From contig CALZFC010000030.1 of the NCBI GenBank assembly GCA_945643635.1, forward strand, positions 1,603,001 through 1,667,000: a stretch of 64,000 nucleotides of DNA, written 5' to 3'. Shown here piece after piece: positions 24,018 through 35,200 of this stretch; the first letter of the stretch is position 1; each line of letters opens with the position of its first letter. Under the pieces are notes generated by a model. It was not told where the DNA came from. It saw nothing but the letters and a program-made list of their open reading frames with translations, and ran no database searches. Source of the stretch: Allodiplogaster sudhausi. Its lineage: Eukaryota > Nematoda > Chromadorea > Rhabditida > Diplogasteridae. Both the position numbers and the translations under genes were made by a program.

Positions 24018-24823
24018 TCATTTCGATCTGTACCACTCTAGGGCCGAACGCGTAAAATCATATACGAGGAAAATATCTGAAACAACTAAAACAAGCGACA
24101 AGACAATGATAAAGTCTGGCAACTGGGTTGGTAATCTTCTGATAATGTTGAAAGCTGCACATCCACTCACACCCAGAAAGAACACCATGAGAAGGAATTT
24201 AACAGTGAGCTGCAACAGGTAAAGATCATGTAATTAATGCCAATTTTGGTCACTTGAAATAATAACGCAAAAAACCTACCGCCTGATAAAGATCATGTAA
24301 TTAATGCTGTACAATTCAAAATCTCGAAATCTTACTCAATATTTTTGTTTAGTTTTCGGAAGTAAAAGTGATGTGAGCCTTTCTGATTTTACAAAAAATA
24401 AATCCTCAACAAAAGCGAATAATGGCCCACTTTTAGTCACTTGAAATAATAACGCAAAAAACCTACCGTCTCGTTCCGTTTCTCTTTGAGTCTACGAGAG
24501 GAAGCAGCTTCAAGTCGCTTTATTCGCGATTGAATCTGTTCACAATTGAGCTCCATACCCACTAGCCCTTCTTCATTAGACTGCGGGCCTTCCAGATTCT
24601 CTACCGAGTTCCTCAAAATGAAGCTTTTCAAGTAAACGTTTTTTTTGTGTTCCACAAAGTACACAATTTCGATTATTTTTTCATGACATGTTGGTGTAGA
24701 TGCCAAATATTGAATCTCGACTATGGTTAGAGTGCAGTCGAGATGGGAATTATGGGCCAGGACTTACGGTTGGGAGGTGCGGACACCTTCAGTAGTCGGA
24801 ATAGCGTCCAGCGGAATACTCAC
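24018..24823 (-). pseudogene. Array unit 5 (ATG changed to GTG)
   Basis: Fifth copy. The two-TM block (24018-24209) is the longest form: VKFLLMVFFLGVSGCAAF, then a second membrane segment and the C-terminus TRSALEWYRSK. Exon 2 (about 24475-24610) contains NSVENLEGPQSNEEGLVG and NCEQIQSRIKRLEAAS. Exon 1 is otherwise intact but reads GTG AGT ATT CCG, so the conserved start is lost. A short internal duplication (about 24240-24310) copies part of the intron. Confidence 0.5.
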
Positions 24824-25686
24824 CTGAATCTAAACATAATTACATACTTTGTTCGCGACACAAAAGGATAAGCCAATAATATACAATCTTCAAATACAAG
24901 CGAGGGAAGCGCTGTGTCGTAGGACTTAAAGTCTAGACTTGATTTGACATTAACATTTCCCTTTCTACTATATGTATATTAAATATACAAAATGCCAGAA
25001 CTCCGCTGACTACCCCGTTTAGTCTATTAGAATATAAAGGCCAGAGTCTGCTGAACTCGTCGAGAGTATAGTCCAAAATGATTGACGAGGCGGTTGCCAA
25101 GAGAGGGATATTAATACTCAATAATGAACCGACTTATGCCGGAATACCATAGGCAATATTGCGTGCCATATTAGTTGACTGTTATCACAGTCCCTCACTC
25201 ATCCTGCCGCTGACACAGCTCATGAATGGAAAATTCTCGCTCGCATTTCGCAGGACTAACGAGATGATGAGGCTCTTTTGATTTATCGACGAGGAAAAGG
25301 TTGCGATGAAAAATAAATACGAAGAGCAATATGAAGAAAAAGAGAAATATACACATGGAAAAGGGTTCATTTTTTAAAATAAAAACTGATGGAAAACGCT
25401 AATTTATTATGAACATCATTTTAAAAAAAACATCGTTTGCCCTTAAAAGAACTCTTCGGAAACTAGTATGTCTAATCAAAGCAAGAGATGATTTTTTTTG
25501 AATTTGCATATGATGGCTCAAAATTCCGATATTGTTTTTGTCCAATACGTGTCAAAGCTATTGATGTGAAAGCATAAAATAGCCGTTCGCTGAATAATTA
25601 AAATGAGGTTTTGTTAACGTGGATCACTCTACTTTTCTCCAAAAGTAGCTCGAGAAAACGTAGTTACACTGCAAGATGCGGGGACT

Positions 25687-26078
25687 CTTAGTTGTAATCT
25701 CTTATCCTCACTAGAAAAGGAACGATTACAAGGTTTTCTCGCTCTCACCAAACTGGCCTCTCACACAAGCGCCTTATCCTCACTCCTTTTCCGAAAACCG
25801 CCGGAACCTGAAAGGAGGGGAACAGAGGGAACGACGACCAGCCGTAGAGATACGAGAGTCTTAAGATGAGCTTGATGCTATGCGGGAATAACAAGGAAGA
25901 ACACGTAGATAGAATAACTCTTTATTCACGGGTAGAATGGAGTTTATATAGGGATGGAAGATGTAGTCCTTGCGGAGATGAGATGTACTCTGGGAAAGGA
26001 TAGTGCAGGTGTAATTATTCCTAATTTCATTTTAATTCCAAAGTCACGTGTTCGACTTATGTACAAATAACTCCAAAC
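25687..26078 (-). mobile_element. LTR-like insertion (solo LTR candidate)
   Basis: Relative to array unit 1 (GCGGGGACTATTCACATG), unit 5 is split by 392 bp flanked by ACT on both sides. On the minus strand the insert has a TATATAAACTCC element followed about 40 bases later by GTGAATAAAGAG, the order of promoter and polyadenylation signal in an LTR. No protein-coding part is present. The boundaries do not show a clean TG..CA, so the class is uncertain. Confidence 0.45.
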
Positions 26079-26929
26079 ACTATTCACATGGGGTCGGGGA
26101 AGATGAACTCGTATGTGGAGGACATGGCGCCTGCAACGACCGTTCTGCAGATACAGAGATGTCGGCAGCTGATTAAAACACTTTTTTTAGTCTATTAGAA
26201 TATACGGCCAGTGTCTGCCTAACTCACCATGCGTGTAGTTAGAAAGCCCCGAGGCTGCGCTTTATTAGTGAGTCATCCAGAGTCGTCACTCCCCTCATTC
26301 ACCCTGCAGCTGATTCATCTTATGAAGGGCATTTCGTACTACTAATTAGATGATGAGGCTCTTTTCGACTTCTCGACGTTTTACCACCATCCACTAATCT
26401 GTCTTCAGCATGTAATTGTCACTCAAACCGTTAATGATCTTGTGATGTCTTGAATTTTGGCGACTGTATTGATCTCACTATGCTTTATGTACTACATATT
26501 TACATATGTATCTTCTTGTAAAAGAGTATATACATGCTTGTGGACGAGTAGCCCTTACTTTTCAGAAAAATTCTAGCATGTTTAAAGTTCAATTTTGCAC
26601 TGCGTTGACTCACCATGCTAAATACATTGTGCTCTAATGGTAAGAGACGTGAGTCTTCTTTACTAGCCGCGACGAACACGACCAGTCACGTCAGACGAAT
26701 GCGTTTATTAGCATAATCAGACCAGCTTGAGTTTAATGAGCTTAGAGAAGTAAAAACTGTAAACATACATAGATTACATAGTCAGTGTTCATATCGCAAG
26801 TAACAGCAAGAATTATTTGCAGTAGTTTAACGTAGTAAGAAAAGTCAGCGTGGTTACCTAGTCGAGAGCCTACTGTAACACAAAGTGGATTTAGGCGAAA
26901 AAGTCATTTCGATATGTCCCACTCTATGG

Positions 26930-27039
26930 TATAAAAGGGTACAAAGGTCGCAATCAAGGCTGGGCCTTCCGGAGGTCATCAGTCAATTTGGCGCTTTCAC
27001 TGGGGAGATAAACCATACTGCAGGGGCAGTACTCATTGT
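26930..27039 (-). mobile_element. 5'-truncated SINE with 9-bp target duplication
   Basis: A 110-bp segment related to the body of the SINE at 50066-50308, same orientation. It is flanked by the direct repeat ACTCTATGG (26921-26929 and 27040-27048). The target is the third block of array unit 6, where sister units have an uninterrupted CACTCTATGGCGGAAC. Confidence 0.8.
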
Positions 27040-27048
27040 ACTCTATGG

Positions 27049-27697
27049 GCGTACGAAACACAAAAAATGAGGAGCATTTTAAAAATAAGTAAAATAAACC
27101 CCAGGACGACGGCAGCGTATGCTAACCGATCAATTGTTTGCTGCAACAGGCAAACATCATTTGATTAACAAGGTATAATTCACAATTTTGAAATCTTACT
27201 CAATGCTTTAGTTTTTTTTCGGTTGTGAAACTCTTGTTAAGCCTTTCTATTTCTACAAACAATCCTCCACGAGAGCGAATAGTGGCCCAACTTAATATTT
27301 TTCAATAAAAAATTGCGAAAAACCTGCCTCCTTGATCCCCTGCTCTTTGCGTCTACAAGCGAAAGCAGCTTCATGTCGCTCTATTGTCAACTGAATCTGT
27401 TCACAATTCCGCTTCATACCCACTAGCCCTTCTTCACTCGACCATTCCAGAGTCTCTGCCGACTTCCTCAAAAAGAAGTGCTTTTCAAGAAAACCTTGTT
27501 CTCCTGTTCCACAACGTACATTACTTTGAATAATTCATACGTCATTTTCTTGTAATTTTGTGTAGATGCCAAATATTGATGTGATAAATCTCAACAATGG
27601 TTACAGTGCAGTCGAGATGGGAATTATGGGCCATAACTTACGGTTGGGAGGTGCGGACTCCTTCAGTAGTCGGAATAGCGTCTAGCGAAATACTCAT
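27049..27697 (-). pseudogene. Array unit 6 (membrane block disrupted by SINE)
   Basis: Sixth copy. Exon 1 (ATG at 27697) is intact: MSISLDAIPTTEGVRTSQ with a GTAAGTT donor. Exon 2 (about 27325-27475) is largely conserved. The two-TM block is shortened and broken by the SINE at 26930-27039, so the membrane segments cannot be encoded intact. Confidence 0.5.
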
Positions 27698-28813
27698 CTG
27701 AAATTAAATCTTTTTACTTTGATAGCGAAAGCAAAAGCTGAAACAACGACTGCGATAAGCCAATAGGACTTCAAAACACGGAAAAATAACGAACGAGGGA
27801 AACAATGGGTCGTTGGAATTAAGAACTAGACATGATTTGAAATAAACATTGTCCTTTCTACTGTATAATAAATTTACAAATGCCAGCATGTTTGAAAGTT
27901 CACGTTTCCACTGCGCTGACTAACCCGTTTAGTCTATTAGAATATAAAGGCCAGAGTCTGCTGAACTCACCGAGCATACAGTCCAAAATGATAGGCGAGG
28001 CTGTAGAAGAGAGACGGATATTAATGACCAATAAAAAACTGAAATATGCCGGTGCATAAATCCCAGAGGCAATATTGCGCTTTCTTCACAGTCTTCACTC
28101 CCTCACTCACCCTGCCAATTACCCAGCTCATGAGTGGGAATTCTCGATGGCATTTCGCAGTACTCATGAGATGATGAGGCGCTTTCTGCCTTCTCGACGT
28201 TTGTAACTGAAAGTATTTAATAATCTTGTGAAGTCTTGCAATTTTGGCGACTGTGTTGGCATTTATGCATATAGCATACATACATATTTATCATTCAAAG
28301 AACATCGAATGAGTCTTAAGAACTTGCCAAATAGGTTATGCCTGCTGCTGGACGAACAGATTTCCCTTACTTCTTAGACTGACTTCTGTTAACCTGTTCT
28401 TATCTTCACTCCTATAAAGAACGCTTAGTTGTTAGAATTATAAGAAACATGTTTTCCCTCTCACAATCTCCAATAATTTTTCTTCCTGTTATCACCCCAT
28501 TTATAATAAATTATGAATATGTTCAGTGAATTTTTGGAAATTATCGTTTCCATGTCTACAGTTTGTTAAATTTGTCAAATTCCAGTATGTTTAAAGGTTC
28601 AATTTTGCACATTCTCGATACATTGGGCTTTAAGACACGTAAGTCTTCTTTATTCGCCGCGACGAACACGACAAGTCATTTCATGCGAATGCGTTTATTA
28701 GGATTATCAGACCACTTTGGGTTTAATGAGCATAGAGAAGTTGAATTGTAAATATAGAGAACTTTGTCAGGGTTCATATCGCAAGTACCAGCAAGAATTA
28801 TTTGCAGCAGTTT

Positions 28814-29266
28814 AAAGGAAGTATCCGACGAAAGAAAACCGTATCTGATAGAATTACGTTTCAAACTGTGCAAAACTCTCAACTGGATGAGCCGTTTTTA
28901 GCGGCCTCAACAAAATTTCAAATTTGAAACGTAGATGTATCTAACCTCTCTCTACATATTTCATTGTCTCGCTTTTCTCTAACGTCTGTATCTCTCATCC
29001 CTTGGTGAAAATGGGTGCTAAGTGGGCAAGACGGGCAGAGACTACCTCTTTTTCCCACCCGTTGGCACTCCTTGCTTGGTGTTGAGCATACACCGGGTGC
29101 ATCGACAGAGACGTTTTCTACCGTATTCCAAAAGACAAATGCAAATTTCTGGCTAAATACTGACTTTCGTAAAGCGGGACCACCTCTATTCGATCTTTTA
29201 GGCCAGACTTGATCATTTGGGAATATAAAAGAAGAAGTTATTTTTTCCTCGGATACTTCCTTTAAC
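28814..29266. mobile_element. TTAA-flanked MITE, about 450 bp
   Basis: Between two parts of a block that is continuous in unit 4, the ends TTAAAGGAAGTATCCGACGA and (right, inverted) TTAAAGGAAGTATCCGAGGA enclose about 450 bp with no transposase. TTAA targets and AGGAAGTATCC termini suggest a piggyBac-type non-autonomous element. Confidence 0.7.
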
Positions 29267-29333
29267 GCAGGAAGAAAAGTCAACGTATTTATCGAGAGCC
29301 GACTGAAGCACAAAGTGTATTTAGGCAAGAAAG

Positions 29334-30364
29334 TCATTTCGATCGGCACCACTCTATGGCGGAACTCGTAAAAATAAATACGTTGATAATATTTGCAATA
29401 AGGAATATGACGATGACAACGAATGCCAACACGGTTTCCCAGCTGCTGATAACGTAGCAAGCTCCAAATCCACTCATAGCCATATAGACCACCAAGCGCA
29501 GGAATCGACAAGTGAGCTGCAAGAGGTAATTAAAGGAACCATGCACTGAATAATTCTACAGTAGTACATTGGGACCATTTTGAACGCGCGCCCTCAAATA
29601 TTTGGCCCTTCTGCTGGTTAGAGAGCGTGTGAAATAGGAGGGTGGCTAACAGCTACAGTAAAAAATTTTGGCCGAGCCATATTTTGGGTGCTCATAACTT
29701 TGAGGCAAGTTAGCAAAAACGGTTCAAACTTTCTAGATGTATGTTTTAGAGGGATGCGTATAGATTACCGTTCATAAAACCATATGTTAATTATACAGTG
29801 AACTGCTCCTTTAACAAAGAGTTTTTTTTTTCAAAATTTTGACATCTTACTCTAATTGTTTGTTTAGTGTTCGGATGTAAAAGTGAGCTGACTCTTGTTC
29901 AGCCTTTCTGTTTTCCCAAAATATCCTCCACAAAAGCGAATCATGATCAAATGTAATCTCTTTAAATAAAAACTTGCAAAAAAACCTGCCTTCTTGATCA
30001 ACCACTTTTTGCGTCTACAAGCGGAAGCAGCTTCAACTCGCTCTATTCGCGATTGTATCTGTTCACAATTCCGCTTCATACCCACTTGCCCTTCTTCAAT
30101 CCAATGCACCCCATCCAGAGTCTCTGCCGACTTCCTCAAAATGAAGTGCTTTTCCAGAAAACCGTGTTCTCCTGTTCCACAAAGTACATAACTTCGATTA
30201 TTTCACACGTCATTTTTTTGTAATTTTGGTGATGATGCAAAATATTGATATATGTCATCATCCGCGCGATTGAAGGGCCGTGCTTGGGAATTATAGGCCA
30301 CGACTTACGGTTGAGAGACGCGGACCGTTTCAGTAGTCGTAATAGCGTCCTGCGGAATACTCAT
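29334..30364 (-). pseudogene. Array unit 7
   Basis: Seventh copy. Exon 1 (ATG at 30364) gives MSIPQDAITTTETVRVSQ with donor GTAAGTCG. Exon 2 (about 29990-30140) contains NCEQIQSRIERVEAAS. The two-TM block (29334-29520) reads FLRLVVYMAMSGFGACYV and ends SSAIEWCRSK. A MITE (29534-29820) enlarges the region between exon 2 and the membrane block. All three blocks remain open, so this copy could be functional if the MITE is intronic. Confidence 0.45.
29534..29820. mobile_element. TTAA-type MITE in array unit 7
   Basis: Left end TTAAAGGAACCATGCACTGA and right end (inverted) TTAAAGGAGCAGTTCACTGT define about 285 bp without coding capacity. Internal sequence (for example ATTTTGAACGCGC and AACGGTTCAAACTTTC) recurs at 42670-42930 and 45180-45315, so this is a family. 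Confidence 0.75.
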
Positions 30365-31365
30365 CTGAAATTAAGCCTAAAGATTTAATCTCGGCAACAA
30401 AAGCGGAAGCAACGAGTGCAATAATCCAATAATACATCTTCAAAACACTTAACAAATAACGGGCGAGGGAAACACTAGTCATAGGATTTAAAGGCTAAAC
30501 ATGATTGGAAATTAATGTTTACCTGTCAACTGTATCTAAATTTTGTCAAATACCAGCATATTTGAAAGCTAACGTTTCAACAGCGCTGACTCCCCGTTGA
30601 GTCTATTATAAGTTATATGTCCGAGTCTGCCGAACTCACCGAGAGCGCAGTCGAAGATGATATGAGAGGCTGTTCGGCTCAAGTTACCGAGAGAGTGGTT
30701 ATTATCACCTAATCAAGAACTGACACATGCCGGTGCATAAATCCCAAAGAGAAAATTGCGTGCCATCTTAGCGCACTGTCTTCACTCCCTCACTCATTCT
30801 GCCCTCCTCATAACGGGAAAACTCTCGTTGGCATTCCGCAGATCTCATGAGACGATGAGGCGCTTTCTGACTTCTCAACATTTTGTCACTGAAAGGATTT
30901 AATAATCTTTTCTTGAAATAAATCTTGACGACTGTATTGGTCTCTCTATGGATTTATGTATGTACATACATAGATATTTATTTAACAAAGCGCGTTAAAT
31001 GCGTCTAAAGAACTTTCTAATGAGTATATGTATGTATGTCTGCTTGTTTCTACTCACCGGTAGATTCCGCCAGTTGAAGAATCTTCGAAAGCCATCCCAT
31101 CCTTGATCCCTCGACCATTCATTAATACCTTGAACCAACCAGATGAACCTTTACTGCTGGACGAGTACCCTTACTCTTAGATTCTGGTATCATCGTCGAA
31201 TCTTCATTGTTATAAATAAAGCCTAGTTGTTAGAATTATAAGATGCATGTTTACCCCCTACTCTGTCTTCTCGTTTTTCTTGCCGTTATTTATTTATAGT
31301 ATGTATATGAAATTATAATTTCTATGTGATAGCACAAATAATGTCGTCAGTGTAGGTGCTACTAA

Positions 31366-31404
<39 letters not shown>

Positions 31405-31687
31405 TGAGGGAACAGCAAACGATTGCATTAGAAGATAGTAGTGATAAACTTAGTAGTGAAAAGTGAAACAAGAATACTGATCTACGATTTGAGCATGGTT
31501 TAATCGAAGAGAACAGCCAACGTGTTTATTTGGATTATGAGGCGACCTTCGATTCAATCAGCGTTGAGAAGTAAAATTGTAAACATTCATAGATGACTAA
31601 ATCAGTGTTCATATCGCAAGAAACAACAAGAATTGTTTGTAATAGTAAGAAAACTCAATGTACGCAAATCGTATAATGGCGAGCAAG
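30365..31687. repeat. Array spacer between units 7 and 8, with GA microsatellite
   Basis: P block at about 30600-30860, then sequence diverged from the other spacers. A pure GA run lies at about 31370-31397. No gene. Confidence 0.5.
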
Positions 31688-32253
31688 TTAGGTTGATCGG
31701 CACCACTCTATGGCAGATTGCGTAAAAGAAAGTACAACGGTTATATTTAGAATAAACCGCGTGAGCAAGGCAACGTATGCCAACAGTAGTATCGAAAATA
31801 GCTTAAACGAGTGTAATTTATCCAAAGTACTCTTTCGCGATGTACAAAAGTCCCCATAAAAGGAATAATGGCTCACATTTAATCTCGTTAAATAAGAACT
31901 TTTGAAAAACATACCTTGTTGATCCGCTGCTGTCTGCGCCTACGAGAGAGAACAGCCTCAATTCGCTCCACTTCCGATCGCAATTCTTCAGTTTCCCGCC
32001 GTACGCTCAGTAGCACTTCTTCAATCGATCGCGCCTCTCCCAGACTCCTCATAATGAAGTGCTTTTGAAGGAAGCGGTGTTCGCCTATTCCATATAATTT
32101 TCATTACATTGTAATTTAGGTATGCCAAATATTGATTTGCCACTTCTCGAGGATGCTTGGAGTGCCGTCGCCTTGGGAATCATAGGCGACAACTTGTGGC
32201 TGGGAGATGTGGACACCTTCAGAAGTCGGAATAGCGTCGTCCGGAACACTCAT
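31688..32253 (-). pseudogene. Array unit 8, most diverged
   Basis: Eighth copy. Exon 1 (ATG at 32253) reads MSVPDDAIPTSEGVHISQ, but the next bases are ACAAGTTG in place of GTAAGT, so the donor is lost. Exon 2 (about 31915-32055) keeps the charged helical pattern with many substitutions. The membrane block is shortened to one good segment and ends QSAIEWCRST. Probably a remnant. Confidence 0.45.
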
Positions 32254-33335
32254 CTAAATTTTAACTTTATTATTTTGATCGCGACAACAAAAGCGGAAAC
32301 AACGAGTGAGATTGGCCGATAAAATATCTTTCAAAAAAAACTCGAAAAATTCTTTGGGTCGTAGGATCTAAAGACGACATTAATGGGAATTAACATTTCC
32401 CTGTCTACTTTATCGCAAATGTACAAAATGCAAGCACGTTTGAAAGTTCATGTTTCCACTGCGCTAACTTCCCAGTTTAATCTATTAGAATATATAGGCA
32501 AGAGTCTGCCGAACTGGCCGAGACTTCTGCAGTCCAAAATGATAGGCGGACCTGTTCGGCTCATAAGAAAGGGTTATTAATGCCTAATAAATAACATGCG
32601 CATAAATCCCCGAAGCAATGATGCGTGCCAGATTAGTGCAAGGTTTTCACAGTCTTCACTCCCTCACCCACCCTGTCAATGAGGCAGCTCATGAAGGGAA
32701 AATTCTCACTGGCATTTCGCAGTGATTAAAAAGATTATGAGGCTCTTTCTGCTTCTCGACGTCACCCACTTAAACTGTTTTCTAGTTGAGAAAATAATGT
32801 TACCTACATATTTAGCAGTGTCAAATAAGTCTAACATAAACAGAAAATCTTGAACAGAAAACTCAATTGAAATGCGTCCTGAACGCTGAATTATTAATTG
32901 AAATTACTTAAATTAATTTACTTTGTTTTATTAATTTACGTACCTGAAATTTTTGACGGGATTGTGCATAAATTATGATTGTACTTATTTTCATTTTGCT
33001 TGCACCCTTCAGAATTAGCAATTCCAAAAAAAAAACTATTTTATCAATAGCGTGCTGGTTGTTTCCCAACATGCTTAAAGCGCATGGCAAGGTCATGTTT
33101 TTTTTTAATTTAGAAGATTCTTTCTGAATTTATTCACTTTCCAGCACATTCAACGAATTTATTCACTTTCGTGCGCCCTGAAAAACTCATGTCAATAATT
33201 CCCGATCCATCGCAGAGCAAACAGGGGCAACAATCGGTCTGTCAAGCTTCTCTTCTACGGAGGCTATTGACACGGGAGGGAACGAGAAAGAGAGAGAGAG
33301 AGAGAGAGAGATAGAGAGGGATAGAGATTTGAATC
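32254..33335. other. Array edge and AT-rich spacer
   Basis: A final P block lies at about 32480-32760. Beyond it is AT-rich sequence and a GA run at about 33290-33312. No gene. Confidence 0.45.
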
Positions 33336-34219
33336 TCACAGGGGAGAGGGCGAGATGAGAAGGGGAGCGAGGAATGCGAAGAGAAGGACCGCCGTGCCAG
33401 CCGCGTGGTCCTTGCTTGAGCAGCTCGCGTGCTTCTTGTCCAAGCCTTTCTCGTGGTTCTTGTTCAAGTAGCGTGCGTGGTAGTTATTCAAATAGTTTGC
33501 GTTGTTCCAGTTCAAGTCGTCCGCCTGGTCCGGTTTCGGGTCGTCCAGAGGGCCGTGGCTGTTGCAAAGGTGGCCCAAGCAGCAGTGGAACCCAGTCATG
33601 ACGGGAAGCAGGTTATCATCGATCTAGATACAAAAGTAATGCACTGAATGGAAATTACTCGCTCAGTTAAAAATTACATATTAAATTCAGAGATGCTGTG
33701 AAAAGAAAAATTGAGACATATGAAAAAAAGACAGAAAAGAGTAAGATAAGAGAGAAAGATAAACGCAGAGACTTTCCATTCTGCACAATTCTTAGCGCAT
33801 CCTTTTTGAAGAAAGGAGTTTTCGATTGGAAGTCCCGGTTTCGTGAATTGCACCTGAAATTTACATTAGCATTTGAATCGTTTTATTTTAAAGGCTACAT
33901 TATAAAGTGTGATTATACAGACGTTTAATTTTAAAGGCTACATTATAAAGTGTGATTATCTACATGTTTATAGCAATTATTGCAAAAAAAAAACTAGTAG
34001 AAGACCTACCGTATAGCATCCAGTATCAATCCAGTTGCAATAGATGGGAATTGCTTTCGAGAACGAAATGAGATCAATCGACTGCGAGATGCGAGGACTG
34101 TTGTCAGGCAGGTTGGGGAAGGAGTACTTGCTGCCGACGTGGCAGGCGATGGGAGGCTTAAAGGCGAGCGACCCAGAAGCAGCGACAGCGAACAGGAAGA
34201 GGCAGTGACGTAGCATCAT
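33336..34219 (-). CDS. Ly6/three-finger-like GPI-anchored protein
   Basis: Two exons join in phase 0: 34010-34219 (ATG at 34219) and 33336-33623, giving 165 residues. Residues 1-19 are a signal peptide (MMLRHCLFLFAVAASGSLA). The mature part has spaced Cys residues, with DTGCYT at the exon junction and HCCLGHLCN after it; the CC..LCN ending is typical of Ly6/uPAR or nematode ET-type three-finger domains. An Asn/Asp/Lys-rich linker (NWNNANYLNNYHARYLNKN) follows, then a hydrophobic C-terminus (GTAVLLFAFLAPLLISP) of the kind replaced by a GPI anchor. Likely displayed at the cell surface. It has fewer Cys residues than the classic ten. The 5' UTR is preceded by a CCTTGCAG acceptor, so an upstream non-coding exon or trans-splice site is possible. 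Confidence 0.65.
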
Positions 34220-35200
34220 GTCTGCAAGGAGAGAAAAGGAGAAAGGAAGAGAAAGGGAGAGGGAGCGGGAAAGAGAGGAATGGAGATAGAGGGGGAGTTA
34301 GAGAGAGAGAGAAAGAGAGGGAGAGATAGAGAGAGAGAGGGGGGGGCAGTCCGGGTGAAAAGTGGACCTCGACGCGTAGAATAAGGCAGCAGACATTTGA
34401 AAAGATGCTTAAAACAATTCATTTAGAGGCTATTATAAGATATAAGCCAGAGACTCTGACGAACTCACCGAGAGTGCAGTCCAAAATGAAATGATGTGAA
34501 CCTTCTTTCGACTCAAACATATTGTCGAAAGAGGGTTATTACCACCTTATTAATGAAACAATTCATGGCGGTTCATAAAGCCCTGAGGCAACATGACGTG
34601 CCTACATCAGTTCACGGTTTTCACAGACTTCGTTCCCTCACTCACCCTTCCGCTAACGCAGCTAATGAAGAGAAAATTCTATTTGGCATTTCACAGTTAT
34701 AATAAGATAATGAGGCGTTTTGCCCTCGCCCACTAATTTGCGTTCTGCTCGTAATTGTCACACAAACCTGTAATTAGTGAACTTTGGTCTCGAAATTCTG
34801 TATTTCTCTCCATCCATTTACATATGCTTAGTATGTCTGCCCCCACTTTGTTAGATTCCGTCAGGCGAAGAGTCTTCGAAGTCCCTCCCTCCTATCATGG
34901 ATCCTCTACTATTCATTAATGCCTTGAATAACCCACATGCAGTACTTTAAAGTATGTCGTATTAAAAAGGGTCACAGGAGCAAAAGAGAAAGGCGATCTT
35001 GTGTATTTATTTAGGCATTCATTTAGAAGTTCTTAATTCGCAATATTAATTTCCATTTAACATACATATTCCATCCAAGATACATATCTTTCAATCCCCA
35101 TATTTTGCCGATGTAGTTTGCCGCATATATCCTGTTGGAGAATAGAACATTATTGAGCCATAGCAGACGTCGCTCTTTATTGCTTCCGAACAATTTAGAA
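34220..35200. other. GA-rich tract and stray P block
   Basis: 34225-34350 is a long GA/GGA-rich purine tract. A copy of the P block follows at about 34430-34700, outside the main array. No gene. Confidence 0.5.

Noticed and set aside
33374..33647. Ser/Arg/Val-rich plus-strand frames
   Set aside because: Antisense shadows of the second exon of the Ly6-like gene.
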